Shown: positions 25,843 through 33,933 of the stretch, in pieces | Layout: the number at the start of each line of letters is the position of its first letter | Numbering within the stretch: position 1 is the stretch's first letter | Assembly (NCBI GenBank): GCA_900759565.1 | Contig: CAAEVV010000022.1 | Coordinates: 1 to 46,082, forward strand | Direction: 5' to 3' | DNA: 46,082 nucleotides | From: an uncultured Collinsella sp. | Lineage (GTDB): Bacteria > Actinomycetota > Coriobacteriia > Coriobacteriales > Coriobacteriaceae | The notes under the pieces: model-generated | What the model saw: only the letters and a program-made list of their open reading frames with translations | Told to the model about the DNA's origin: nothing | Database searches by the model: none | Program-made: the position numbers and the translations under genes

Positions 25843-26285
25843 GGCAGCTCGACCTTTCCGCCGGCGGCCTCGATCTTGGCCTGCGCAGAAGCGCTGACCT
25901 TGTCGACCTTGACCGTGAACTTCTTGGTGAGCTCACCATTGCCGAGCACCTTGACGGGCTCGAACTCGCTCTTGGTGATGCGAGCGGCCTTAAGAGCGGC
26001 ACCGTCGATCACAGCGCCGTCCTCGAACTTACGCTCGAGACGCTCAACGTTAACAGCGGTGTACTCGATACGACGGGGGTTACGGAAGCCCGGAAGCTTG
26101 GGCAGGCGCATAGCCAGCGGAGTCTGGCCACCCTCGAAGCCGGCACCCTTGGTGCCGCCAGAGCGGGAACCCTGGCCCTTCTGACCGCGGCCAGAAGTGG
26201 TGCCGTGACCCGAAGAATTGCCACGGCCGACGCGCTTGCGGTTCTTGGTGGAACCGGGCGCGGGAGTAAGATCGTGAAGCTGCAT
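25836..26285 (-). CDS. rplO: Ribosomal protein L15
   Basis: A 149-residue large-subunit protein. The Gly/Arg-rich N-terminal arm KRVGRGNSSGHGTTSGRGQK is diagnostic, followed by GGQTPLAMRLPKLPGF. It follows rpmD by 3 bases and overlaps the start of secY. Confidence 0.97.
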   Translation of the reverse strand: MQLHDLTPAPGSTKNRKRVGRGNSSGHGTTSGRGQKGQGSRSGGTKGAGFEGGQTPLAMRLPKLPGFRNPRRIEYTAVNVERLERKFEDGAVIDGAALKAARITKSEFEPVKVLGNGELTKKFTVKVDKVSASAQAKIEAAGGKVELPC

Positions 26286-26288
26286 TTG

Positions 26289-26471
26289 CTACTCCTCTAC
26301 AATCTCGACAAGGTGCTTGACCTTGAAGATCATGCCGCGGACGGACTCGTTGTCAGCAATCTCGCGAACCTCGCGGATCCTGTGGAGACCGAGGGCACGG
26401 ACAGTACGGACCTGGTCCTGCTTGCAACCGTTGGTGCTGCGGACCTGCTTGATCTTGATGGTGTCAGCCAT
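26289..26471 (-). CDS. rpmD: Ribosomal protein L30
   Basis: A 60-residue large-subunit protein with the ferredoxin-like L30 core: IKIKQVRSTNGCKQDQVRTV, then LGLHRIREVREIADN. Length is normal for bacteria. It lies 2 bases after rpsE. Confidence 0.95.
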   Translation of the reverse strand: MADTIKIKQVRSTNGCKQDQVRTVRALGLHRIREVREIADNESVRGMIFKVKHLVEIVEE

Positions 26472-26473
26472 GC

Positions 26474-26998
26474 TTAGTTCTCCTTACCGACGAACATCTC
26501 GGAGACCGTCAGGCCACGGCGAGCCGCGACGTCCTCAGGGCTGGAGAGCTCCTTGAGGCCCTCGACGGCAGCCTTGATGATGTTGAGGCCGTTGTCGGTA
26601 CCGAGGGACTTGGACAGGACGTTCTTGATGCCAGCAAGCTCAAAGAGGGGACGCACAGCGCCGCCGGCGATAACGCCGGTACCCTCGACAGCGGGCTTGA
26701 TGATGATGCGGCCGGCACCAAAGTGGCCGAGAACCTCGTGCGGGATGGTGCCCTGCTCGGTCACCGGCACGTGGAACATGTTCTTCTTGGCATCGAGAGA
26801 TGCCTTGGAGATGGCCATGGGCACCTCAGCGGACTTGCCCATGCCAACGCCGACGTTGCCCTTGCCGTCGCCAACGACGACGAGAGCGACGAGGCTCATG
26901 CGACGACCACCCTTGACGGTCTTCGACACGCGGTTGATGTAAACGACGCGCTCCTCGAACTCGGAGGCCTCGCGCTGCTGCTTCTGATTACGAGCCAT
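26474..26998 (-). CDS. rpsE: Ribosomal protein S5
   Basis: A 174-residue small-subunit protein involved in decoding accuracy and mRNA unwinding. The double-stranded RNA-binding fold shows ERVVYINRVSKTVKGGRRM and GMGKSAEVPMAISKASLDAK, then GTGVIAGGAVRPLFELAGI. It follows rplR by 14 bases. Confidence 0.98.
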   Translation of the reverse strand: MARNQKQQREASEFEERVVYINRVSKTVKGGRRMSLVALVVVGDGKGNVGVGMGKSAEVPMAISKASLDAKKNMFHVPVTEQGTIPHEVLGHFGAGRIIIKPAVEGTGVIAGGAVRPLFELAGIKNVLSKSLGTDNGLNIIKAAVEGLKELSSPEDVAARRGLTVSEMFVGKEN

Positions 26999-27012
26999 GT
27001 GCTACATACCTC

Positions 27013-27381
27013 CTAGAACTCGAGACCGGCGGCACGAGCACCGTCGGCGAGGGCCTTGACGCGGCCATGGTAGATACGGCCACCGCGATCGAAGGCGACC
27101 TTGGTGATGCCGGCCTCGATGGCGCGCTTGCCAACGAGCTGACCGACCTTCTCCGCAGCCTCCTTGTTCGAGGTGTGGGTGCCCTTGAACTCGGCCTCGA
27201 GGGTCGAGGCAGAGACGAGCGTCAGGCTGGAGCCCTTGCTGTCGTCGATGATCTGGGCATAGATGTTGGCGTTAGTACGGGTCACGCGAAGACGCGGACG
27301 CTCGGAGGTACCCGAGACCTTGCCGCGAACACGACGCTGACGACGCTTGAGGCCTTCCAGCTTCGCCTTATGCTTGTTCAT
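27013..27381 (-). CDS. rplR: Ribosomal protein L18
   Basis: A 122-residue 5S rRNA-binding protein. KLEGLKRRQRRVRGKVSGT at the N-terminus and the end block FDRGGRIYHGRVKALADGAR are diagnostic. The gap to rplF (75 bases) contains a hairpin. Confidence 0.97.
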   Translation of the reverse strand: MNKHKAKLEGLKRRQRRVRGKVSGTSERPRLRVTRTNANIYAQIIDDSKGSSLTLVSASTLEAEFKGTHTSNKEAAEKVGQLVGKRAIEAGITKVAFDRGGRIYHGRVKALADGARAAGLEF

Positions 27382-27409
27382 ACGTAAACTCCTAAAAAGG
27401 TTGATCTTG

Positions 27410-27431
27410 CCAGCACCTGACGGGGTGCTGG
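27410..27431. other. Hairpin between rplF and rplR
   Basis: CCAGCACC (27410-27417) and GGTGCTGG (27424-27431) form a perfect 8-bp stem with a 6-base loop. No T run follows on the coding strand, so it is probably a message-processing or stability structure. Confidence 0.5.
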
Positions 27432-27456
27432 TCTTATGCGAGTGAGTCGGTTACGA

Positions 27457-27993
27457 CTACTTGGCGGCCTTACCCAGCTTGCGGCGGATGTGCTCGCCAA
27501 CGTAGTGGATACCCTTGCCCTTGTAAGGCTCGGGAGGACGATGGCCGCGGATCTCAGCGGCGATCTGACCGACCTGCTGCTTATTGATACCCTTGACGTT
27601 CACGTGGGTGTTGTCGGGAACCTCGAAGGTGATGCCCTCGGGAGCCTCGACGATCACGGGGTGCGAGAAGCCCAGGGAGAACTCGAGGTTCTTGCCCTTC
27701 TGCTGCACGCGGTAACCGACGCCGGCGAGCTCGAGCTTCTTCTCGAAGCCCTCGGAAACGCCAACAACCATGTTGTGGATGAGGGCGCGGGTGAGGCCGT
27801 GGCGGGCACGGGTCTCGCGCTCGTCGTCGGGACGGGAAACGGTGAGGACGTTGTCCTCGACGTTGATAGCGAGCTTCTCAAAGACATCGAGCTCGAGCTG
27901 GCCCTTGGGGCCCTTGACGACAACGTTGTTGCCGTTGACTGCCACTTCGACTCCGGCGGGAATCTGGACAGGCTTATTACCGATACGAGACAC
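27457..27993 (-). CDS. rplF: Ribosomal protein L6
   Basis: A 178-residue large-subunit protein with two related domains, near the factor-binding site. It opens MSRIGNKPVQIPAGVEV and the second domain ends in RRPPEPYKGKG-type sequence (HRPPEPYKGKGIHYVGEH), both diagnostic. It lies 33 bases after rpsH. Confidence 0.98.
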   Translation of the reverse strand: MSRIGNKPVQIPAGVEVAVNGNNVVVKGPKGQLELDVFEKLAINVEDNVLTVSRPDDERETRARHGLTRALIHNMVVGVSEGFEKKLELAGVGYRVQQKGKNLEFSLGFSHPVIVEAPEGITFEVPDNTHVNVKGINKQQVGQIAAEIRGHRPPEPYKGKGIHYVGEHIRRKLGKAAK

Positions 27994-28026
27994 GGTGATC
28001 TCCTTTCCTTCTACCTACCGAGCGAA

Positions 28027-28425
28027 TTACCAGACGTAAGCGATGATCTCGCCGCCGACGTTGTGCTTGCGAGCATCGCGGTCGGTCATGACGCCATGGC
28101 TGGTGGAAATAATGGCGGTACCAAGGCCACCGCGGACGCGGGGCATGTCGGCAACGCCGGTGTACTTACGCAGGCCCGGCTTGGAAATACGGCGGATGCC
28201 GTTGATGACCTTAGCCTTCTTGGGACCATACTTAAGCGTGATGTGCAGAGTCTTCTGGGGAACGGTGTCCTCGACATCGTAGCCCTCGATGTAGCCCTCC
28301 TCGTGCAGAACACGAGCGATCTCGACGAGCTTCTTGCTGCTCGGCATGGAGACCGTGGCCTTGTTCACAGAGTTAGCGTTACGGATGCGCGTAAGCATAT
28401 CTGCGATCGGGTCTGTAAGGTTCAT
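28027..28425 (-). CDS. rpsH: Ribosomal protein S8
   Basis: A 132-residue 16S rRNA-binding protein. It opens MNLTDPIADMLTRIRNANSV and the C-terminal block GGLGTAIISTSHGVMTDRDA is diagnostic. In E. coli S8 represses the spc operon by binding its mRNA close to the rplE start; whether that holds here is untested. It is 119 bases downstream of rpsN. Confidence 0.98.
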   Translation of the reverse strand: MNLTDPIADMLTRIRNANSVNKATVSMPSSKKLVEIARVLHEEGYIEGYDVEDTVPQKTLHITLKYGPKKAKVINGIRRISKPGLRKYTGVADMPRVRGGLGTAIISTSHGVMTDRDARKHNVGGEIIAYVW

Positions 28426-28544
28426 ACAGATTCTCCTTCGTTCTTGATGAACACGTGCTCTTGGTTCTTCGCCGCCCTTAACGGCAAAGCCTAACTAGCG
28501 CGTTTTCCCTGTTCCAAACGGATGCTTGAAACGCTGGTAGTGAC

Positions 28545-28730
28545 TTACCAGCTGGCCTTCTTAACGCCGGGAAGCTCGCCCTTGAGTGCAAGCTCGCGGA
28601 AGCAGACACGGCACAGGCCGAACTTGCGGTACACAGAGTGCGGACGGCCGCAGCGCTGGCAGCGCGTGTACTCACGAGTAGAGAACTTCTGCTTGCGATT
28701 GCACTTGACGATCATCGATGTCTTAGCCAC
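28545..28730 (-). CDS. rpsN: Ribosomal protein S14, zinc-binding short type
   Basis: A 61-residue type Z S14 (also named rpsZ). The zinc ligands are CQRC and CRVC around HSVYRKFGL, and it opens MAKTSMIVKCNRKQKFSTR. Short zinc-type S14 is usual in Gram-positive spc operons; the long zinc-free paralogue is not in this window. Confidence 0.97.
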   Translation of the reverse strand: MAKTSMIVKCNRKQKFSTREYTRCQRCGRPHSVYRKFGLCRVCFRELALKGELPGVKKASW

Positions 28731-28768
28731 TTATATCCTCCTCACATAGAGTATTGTTCGCCCCAAAC

Positions 28769-28792
28769 GCCGCCCCCTTGTGGGAACGGCGC
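28769..28792. other. Hairpin between rplE and rpsN
   Basis: On the minus strand CGCCGTTCCC and GGGGGCGGCG form a 10-bp stem with two G-T pairs and an ACAA loop, ending in TTT, between the rplE stop and the rpsN start. It could cause partial termination or processing inside the operon. Confidence 0.5.
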
Positions 28793-28809
28793 TTTTAGGG
28801 CAGGTGAAC

Positions 28810-29367
28810 CTATTTCTTGAACGGGAAACCGAAGGCGTCCAGAAGGGCCTTGGCCTCCTCATCGGTATTGGCGGTGGTCACGAAAGTGATGTCCATACCA
28901 CGCTGGTGATCGACGGAATCGAAGTCGATCTCGGGGAAGATGAGCTGCTCGGTGACGCCCATGGAGAAGTTACCACGGCCGTCGAAGCTCTTGGCGGAGA
29001 TGCCGCGGAAGTCGCGGATACGGGGGATCGCGACGGAGGTCAGACGATCGAAGAACTCCCACATACGGTCGCCACGCAGGGTAACCTTGCAGCCGATCGG
29101 CATACCAGCGCGCAGGCGGAAGGTAGCGATGGACTTGCGGGCACGGGTGATCATCGGCTGCTGGCCGGTGATGGCGCGCAGGTCGCGCACGGCACCGTCG
29201 ATGGCCTTGGAATCGGTAGCGGCCTCGCCGACACCCATGTTCACGACGATCTTCTCAAACTTGGGGATCATCATGACGTTCTCGTACTGGAACTTGTCCT
29301 GAAGCTGCTGCTTGACCTCGTTGTTGTACTTGGTCTTCAGACGCGGCACATACTTCTCTTCTGCCAT
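28810..29367 (-). CDS. rplE: Ribosomal protein L5
   Basis: A 185-residue 5S rRNA-binding protein. VPRLKTKYNNEVKQQLQDKF at the N-terminus and ITGQQPMITRARKSIATFR are diagnostic. The start has AAGGAG 7 bases upstream. In nearly all bacteria rplX and rplN come just before rplE; here the upstream sequence holds a promoter, a hairpin and repeats instead, so rplE is the first gene of the block. Confidence 0.97.
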   Translation of the reverse strand: MAEEKYVPRLKTKYNNEVKQQLQDKFQYENVMMIPKFEKIVVNMGVGEAATDSKAIDGAVRDLRAITGQQPMITRARKSIATFRLRAGMPIGCKVTLRGDRMWEFFDRLTSVAIPRIRDFRGISAKSFDGRGNFSMGVTEQLIFPEIDFDSVDHQRGMDITFVTTANTDEEAKALLDAFGFPFKK

Positions 29368-29392
29368 TGTTCACTCCTTCTTGGGGTTTTAA

Positions 29393-29427
29393 GCACGGGG
29401 CGTGGCCACGATGGGTTGTCCTCGTGC
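29393..29427 (-). promoter_or_regulatory. Hairpin in the rplE leader
   Basis: GCACGGGG (29393-29400) and CCTCGTGC (29420-29427) pair, with the palindrome CGTGGCCACG (29401-29410) inside. It lies about 25 bases upstream of the rplE start codon. A feedback site for a ribosomal protein is possible but not shown. Confidence 0.4.
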
Positions 29428-29504
29428 CTCCTGGCTGCATCCGCGCCGCTCATGGCATTTTGCGGTTTGGACTCGACGCAGCAGGAGCCGACAAAACAAT
29501 CGGT

Positions 29505-29533
29505 ACTATACGCGCATTGGGTGCGTATTTCCA
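29505..29533 (-). promoter_or_regulatory. Predicted promoter of the rplE operon
   Basis: On the minus strand TGGAAA (29533-29528), a 17-base spacer and TATAGT (29510-29505) match the -35 and -10 consensus at 4 and 5 of 6 bases. It would give a leader of about 130 bases before rplE. Confidence 0.5.
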
Positions 29534-29619
29534 GAAAAACCTCGTCTGCCTGCACAACTCCACAACTCCCCCGCACAAATGGATCTGTTGGGAGCCAAGG
29601 CAAAGTTGTTGCGGAACGC

Positions 29620-29733
29620 GAGTGGATTTTCGGACGCATGAGAGTGGATTATCGGACGCACAACACACGAGAGTGGATAATCTCCCACTTTTGGCCAAGA
29701 TGCAGGCCAAAAGTGGGAGAAAATCCACTCTCG
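29620..29733. repeat. Direct repeats plus 29-bp-arm palindrome
   Basis: Two 19-base copies of GAGTGGATT(T/A)TCGGACGCA begin at 29620 and 29642; a third GAGTGGAT begins at 29671 and opens a palindrome. The palindrome arms, 29668-29696 and 29705-29733, are complementary except for a central AA opposite AA; the inner parts are TCTCCCACTTTTGGCC and GGCCAAAAGTGGGAGA, with an 8-base loop. No T run follows. This resembles a REP-type intergenic element rather than a terminator. Confidence 0.75.
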
Positions 29734-29781
29734 ATGGAGTCCTTCGTTTCTTGGAAGATTGCTTTGGCTGGAGCGTGCCGA

Positions 29782-30978
29782 TTACTTGAGCGTGATGCAG
29801 GAGGCGAGGATGTTGGCGTAGTCTTCTGCTGGCATGCCGAAAGCATCGTCTGCCTCGAGCTTGTATGAGCCCTCTACCGGATGGGCCGATCCACCTGAAA
29901 GCCAAACCGTGTAACCTTCCGACGTTTTGCCTAGATCTCTAAAGAAAACAGGCCCGAAACCACCCAAGCTGTTATCGTGCACGATGATGGAAAAGTTTGC
30001 GGAGCAGTCATCTTTATCCGCACCGGTCCTTTGAACCCTGAACCACTTGGCAAATGAGCCGGATGACTGGCTTTCGGTGATCTCGTAATCATCAATAGGG
30101 AACCAGTCGGGGAGAACCATAGCGAAGTAGTCCGTATCGATGGTCCTTGCCTGCCTTGCCTCTTCTGCCTGGCGCTTGGCTTCTTCCTCGGCTTGCTTGG
30201 CGGCTACGGCGTCATCGCGGCGCTTGGTTGCCGCTTGGGCCAATGCGTCGACATCAAAGGAAAAGCCAGCCTTCCTGGCGCCCGCGTCTTCCTCGGCATA
30301 TTTCTTGGCGGCGGCAATCTCGTCGTCGGTCACTTCGGTTGCCTCGACCGGAGCGAGCGAAACGTTGCCGGCATCGATGCTCTTTTTGCCCTCCGCCTTC
30401 TTGCTAACCTTGACGTCGACCTTTTCGCCCGGCACGGCATAGATGGTGCCATCGGCTGCAATGGGCGAGGCTGCGACCTCGGCCTTATAGCTGCCGCGAC
30501 GGAGCTCGACGCCCGCTCCCGTGCTGTCGACATAGCGAACGACGTCGACCTTCTTACCGCGCGCCTCCTTGCCGGTGATGTGCAGCGGCAGCCTGCTCGC
30601 GCCAGCCGATGTGTCCCACCCCTCGGCCGAGACCGTAAACCGCACGGCGCGCTTTGCGGCGAGGGCCTCTTGCTCGGCAGCTTCGCGTGCCTGCTCCGGC
30701 GCATAGACGCCAAAGTAATAACCGGCTCCGCCACCCACGGCGAGCAGAGCCACCACGACGGCAGCGATGATGAACGGTTTCTTGGAACGTTTGGGGCTGG
30801 ACGCGACCGCCTCTGCCGCCATATCGACTTGCTGCGACCCGGTAGGTGTTGCGACATCAACGGGCGAGGGGTTCGCCCCTCCCGTTTGCGCTTGATCATC
30901 TGGCACGACGGATGCGCCGCATACGGCGCAGAACTGGGCTCCGTCCTCGATTTTCGACCCACAGTTTCGGCAGAACAT
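29782..30978 (-). CDS. Zinc-ribbon single-pass membrane protein
   Basis: A 398-residue protein of unknown function. It opens with a zinc ribbon, FCRNCGSKIEDGAQFCAVCG (residues 2-21), followed by a linker and one membrane helix (about 70-93, FIIAAVVVALLAVGGGAGYY). The outside part has a beta-rich region, an Ala/Glu/Lys-rich helical stretch (about 255-285) and a C-terminal domain starting near YFAMVLPDWFPID, where a signal or substrate might bind. The ribbon would be cytoplasmic. Proteins of this layout are common in gut Actinobacteria and Firmicutes as candidate envelope-stress sensors. GGGGGAG precedes the start. Confidence 0.75.
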   Translation of the reverse strand: MFCRNCGSKIEDGAQFCAVCGASVVPDDQAQTGGANPSPVDVATPTGSQQVDMAAEAVASSPKRSKKPFIIAAVVVALLAVGGGAGYYFGVYAPEQAREAAEQEALAAKRAVRFTVSAEGWDTSAGASRLPLHITGKEARGKKVDVVRYVDSTGAGVELRRGSYKAEVAASPIAADGTIYAVPGEKVDVKVSKKAEGKKSIDAGNVSLAPVEATEVTDDEIAAAKKYAEEDAGARKAGFSFDVDALAQAATKRRDDAVAAKQAEEEAKRQAEEARQARTIDTDYFAMVLPDWFPIDDYEITESQSSGSFAKWFRVQRTGADKDDCSANFSIIVHDNSLGGFGPVFFRDLGKTSEGYTVWLSGGSAHPVEGSYKLEADDAFGMPAEDYANILASCITLK

Positions 30979-31140
30979 CCAAGCTCCCCCTCGTTCGACA
31001 CCCGTTCAAGACGGGCATGCTTGAGCGCCCACGTGCATGGCGGAGCGCAATCTCTTCTAAGCATATGCTAGGAGCGAACTGCCAAACGTTGTTGCGCAAC
31101 ATTGCCGAGTGGAGCCTCGGTATCCAGCCATCCCCAAATT

Positions 31141-31207
31141 AGTTGCGGTGGAATAGGGACTGTTTGATGGCTTAACAGGCATAAACAGTCCCTATTCCAC
31201 CGCAACT
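31141..31207. repeat. Hairpin repeat A with shared GCGGTGGAATAG ends
   Basis: Perfect 25-bp arms at 31141-31165 and 31183-31207 enclose a 17-base loop. The outer 16 bases, AGTTGCGGTGGAATAG, are identical to those of the element at 33934-34000; the inner part GGACTGTTT is different. It lies between the xdhC-like gene end and the zinc-ribbon gene start. Confidence 0.8.
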
Positions 31208-31224
31208 TATTGATGGGGATGCGA

Positions 31225-32268
31225 TTAGCGCTTGCGGGGGACGAGTTTGGTGCGGCGCAGGTGGATCATCTCGGCAGCGATGGAGATGGCGATCTCTTCG
31301 GGATCCTCTGCCTGAATGGCAACGCCAATCGGCAGGTGCAGCTCGTCAATCTGGTCCTGCGTAAAGCCCTCCTGCTCCAGGCGGGCGCGCACAAACGCCG
31401 TCTTGCGGCGCGAGCCCAAGCAGCCCAGATAGGCGGGTTTGGCGCGCATGGCCTGAATCACCACGTCGATATCGGACTTGTGGCCCGCTGTGGCCACGAC
31501 CACCAAGTCGCGCGGGCCGATGGGACACAGCTCGCTCAGGTTCTTGTAATCGACCAGACGACGGTCATAGACCCCGGGCACCCATTCGGGGGTCAGCGTG
31601 CCGGGGCGGTCGTCGCAAGCCACGACGGCAAAGCCCGCCGCCGTGAGCACCCGCGCCGTCGCGGCGCCCACGTGGCCGCAGCCAAAGATGTAGGTCAGGC
31701 CCTCGGGGCAGAGCGTCTCGATGTGCGCCGCGGGGATTTCGGAGGCCGCGTTGGTATAGGTGACCTTACTCCCCTCCTCCACCAGCGAAATCCCGGGGCA
31801 GCCCGCAATGGTGCGGCGCGATTCCTCGCCATGGTACTCGGCCACATCGCCCTCAAGCGCGCTCGCGATAAACGGCTCAAAGTCGATGGTGAAGTCACCG
31901 ATGCGGCGATATGCCAGAACATCGGCAATCTCTTGGAACAACGGCGCCCGGGTCGCGTCCAGGTGCAGATAGCACAGACAGATAGCTCCGCCGCAGATCA
32001 TGCCGGTATCGGAGTTCTCGCCGCCCATGGTGTAGCGGACCAGGCGCGATTGCCCTGCGGCCAGCAGCTCGCGCGCCTCGCCCAGCGCAAAGAGCTCGAT
32101 CTTGCCGCCGCCGATGGTGCCCGCTTGGCTGCCATCGGCAAAGACGGTCATCCAGGCGCCCACGCCGCGCGGCGATGACCCTGCCGTGCCGGCAACTACC
32201 ACCAGCTCGCACGTCTTACCGGCCTTCAGAGCACCAAGCGCTGCATTCACCACATCGAGCTTTTCCAT
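31225..32268 (-). CDS. XdhC/CoxI family molybdenum hydroxylase maturation protein
   Basis: A 347-residue XdhC-type protein. XdhC proteins bind molybdenum cofactor, promote its sulfuration and insert it into xanthine dehydrogenase-type enzymes. The N-terminal XdhC/CoxI domain has GTIGGGKIE (about residue 50) and a cysteine in MICGG; the C-terminal XdhC Rossmann domain has YIFGCGHVGAATA (about 190) and the tail HLPIGVAIQAEDPEEIAISI. It starts 9 bases after yqeB, in the same transcript. The hydroxylase it would serve is not in this window. Confidence 0.92.
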   Translation of the reverse strand: MEKLDVVNAALGALKAGKTCELVVVAGTAGSSPRGVGAWMTVFADGSQAGTIGGGKIELFALGEARELLAAGQSRLVRYTMGGENSDTGMICGGAICLCYLHLDATRAPLFQEIADVLAYRRIGDFTIDFEPFIASALEGDVAEYHGEESRRTIAGCPGISLVEEGSKVTYTNAASEIPAAHIETLCPEGLTYIFGCGHVGAATARVLTAAGFAVVACDDRPGTLTPEWVPGVYDRRLVDYKNLSELCPIGPRDLVVVATAGHKSDIDVVIQAMRAKPAYLGCLGSRRKTAFVRARLEQEGFTQDQIDELHLPIGVAIQAEDPEEIAISIAAEMIHLRRTKLVPRKR

Positions 32269-32277
32269 TGCAATTTC

Positions 32278-33072
32278 CTATCCCTGGAACACACCGGTAA
32301 GCATAGCGAGTGCCTCCAGCACGCCGCCGCCGACCGACGTCGCCTTGTCCGAAATGTAGTTGATATAGCTGGCATCGCCGCGCGGATCGACGTCGGCACA
32401 TTTAAAGCCCTCGGTCACCTGAACGCCGTCGGCCAAAAGACCGCGCAAGCAGCCGTCAATCTGCGTGACCATGGGCGTATCGCCCGCGTAGCCAATTACG
32501 TCTCCGGCGCTCACGATGTCGCCGATTGCGCGGTCGGACCGAAACACGCCGGCGGCGGGGCTGTGGATAACGCGCTCCTTGCCATAGCCGGCGATAATGC
32601 CCGGCACGCCTGTGTTGGGCTGGGGCGAACCTTGGGTAATGACACGGCCGAGAAAATGCCCGCGCATGGTCTCGACCACGGCGTCGCAGTCAACCGGCGC
32701 GGTAAAGCCCGGCCCCACGGCGATGACGGCAGGCGCCATGTCGCGCGTGGTGCCCAGGTTGCGCTTGGCCAAAATCGCGTCGACCACAGCCGCGGGTTTC
32801 AGCTCGCCGAGCATCTTGGCCTGGGGGTCCACCACGACGGCAACATCCCCCGCTTGGGTAATCTCGAGCGCCTCAGCCGGCGTCTGAGCCAAGCGAGCGC
32901 GAATGCCTTCGACCTGGACCTCGCCCAGGCGAATGGCCTCGCAAAAACTGATTGTGCGACGGATGCACGTGGGAATCGCAATATCGGCCATAACGACCGA
33001 CACGCCGGCGCGCACCAAGCGAGCGGCGACGCCCGTGGCGATATCGCCAGCGCCGCGAACATAAACGAGCAT
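32278..33072 (-). CDS. yqeB: Selenium-dependent molybdenum cofactor biosynthesis protein YqeB
   Basis: A 264-residue EF2563/YqeB-type protein found with selenium-dependent molybdenum hydroxylases. The N-terminal Rossmann fold is VRGAGDIATGVAARLVRAG, and VGPGFTAPVDCDAVVE lies near residue 130. The start at 33072 has GGGAGG 10 bases upstream; a longer frame to 33129 has none. It is divergent from yqeC and followed by the xdhC-like gene. Its precise chemistry is unknown; genome co-occurrence links it to labile selenium in the hydroxylase. Confidence 0.92.
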   Translation of the reverse strand: MLVYVRGAGDIATGVAARLVRAGVSVVMADIAIPTCIRRTISFCEAIRLGEVQVEGIRARLAQTPAEALEITQAGDVAVVVDPQAKMLGELKPAAVVDAILAKRNLGTTRDMAPAVIAVGPGFTAPVDCDAVVETMRGHFLGRVITQGSPQPNTGVPGIIAGYGKERVIHSPAAGVFRSDRAIGDIVSAGDVIGYAGDTPMVTQIDGCLRGLLADGVQVTEGFKCADVDPRGDASYINYISDKATSVGGGVLEALAMLTGVFQG

Positions 33073-33129
33073 TCCCGGGGCACCTCCCTGTGCTACGGTT
33101 TGAGCAGAGCAAAAGCGGTTCGACCGCAC

Positions 33130-33173
33130 TCTGATGATTATTTATTATCACAGTATTATACGGCGGTGAACAG
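33130..33173. promoter_or_regulatory. AT-rich divergent promoter region yqeB / yqeC
   Basis: This 44-base stretch between the divergent genes is far richer in A and T than its surroundings. It holds TATTAT facing yqeC and TATAAT facing yqeB as -10 candidates. Matching -35 boxes are weak, so exact starts are uncertain. Confidence 0.45.
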
Positions 33174-33908
33174 ATGGAAACGGCGAGCGGAAACCTTGCC
33201 TCCGCGCTCAAGATCGAGCCGGGCATTACCGCAATTATCGGCAGTGGCGGCAAGTCGACCTTGCTGAAGACGCTGGGCCTTGAGCTTATGCGCGCTGGCG
33301 GCCGCGTGCTCCTCTGCACCACCACGCATATGTTTCCCGTCGCCGGCGTGCCATGGGACGGGTCGAGCCGTCGCCTGGACTCCGCGCCTTGGAAGCCGGG
33401 GGCCCTGCATGTTCCCGGCTGCACCTGCGAGGCATGCGCGGGCCTTGCGCGCGGAAGCATCTGCCAGGCGGGTGTTTTGGACCCGGAGACAGGCAAGCTC
33501 TCCGCCCCCGCCGAGCCACTCAACGAGCTGGCGCAGCGCTTTGACTATGTGTTGGCCGAGGCAGATGGCAGCAAGCGACTCCCGCTCAAGGCGCATGCCG
33601 CCTGGGAGCCGGTAATTCCCGCCGCCACGGCAAACGTTATCTGGGTCGTCGGTGCCTCGGGGCTGGGTAAGCCCGTCGCCGAGGTTGTCCACCGCCCCGA
33701 GCTCTTCTGCGAGCGCTGCGGCTGCAAGCCCACCGACATTGCCACCCCAGAGCGCGTCGCCATGGTGCTCAATGTCGAGCTGCGGATTCTGAGCCTCAAC
33801 AATGCCCGCGTCATGCTCAACCAAGTCGACACGCTTGCCGACCCAACGATGGCAGATCGCTTCGAGACAGCCCTCGGCCGCTCCGTCGTCGCCACCAGCC
33901 TCAAATAG
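33174..33908 (+). CDS. yqeC: Selenium-dependent hydroxylase accessory protein YqeC
   Basis: A 244-residue putative NTPase of the YqeC family, found with selenium-dependent molybdenum hydroxylases. The P-loop is IIGSGGKSTLL (residues 20-30), CTTTHMFPV follows, and LAEADGSKRLPLKAH near residue 125 is typical. A cysteine-rich insertion (CTCEACAG, then CERCGC) may bind metal. It diverges from yqeB and converges with hydA, with a hairpin repeat between the two. Confidence 0.9.
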   Translation: METASGNLASALKIEPGITAIIGSGGKSTLLKTLGLELMRAGGRVLLCTTTHMFPVAGVPWDGSSRRLDSAPWKPGALHVPGCTCEACAGLARGSICQAGVLDPETGKLSAPAEPLNELAQRFDYVLAEADGSKRLPLKAHAAWEPVIPAATANVIWVVGASGLGKPVAEVVHRPELFCERCGCKPTDIATPERVAMVLNVELRILSLNNARVMLNQVDTLADPTMADRFETALGRSVVATSLK

Positions 33909-33933
33909 CCGGCGCCGCCCCGGCAGATCTATA

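Noticed and set aside
29368..29500. Remnant of rplX upstream of rplE
   Set aside because: No L24-like sequence was found in any frame of either strand; the region reads as leader and promoter.
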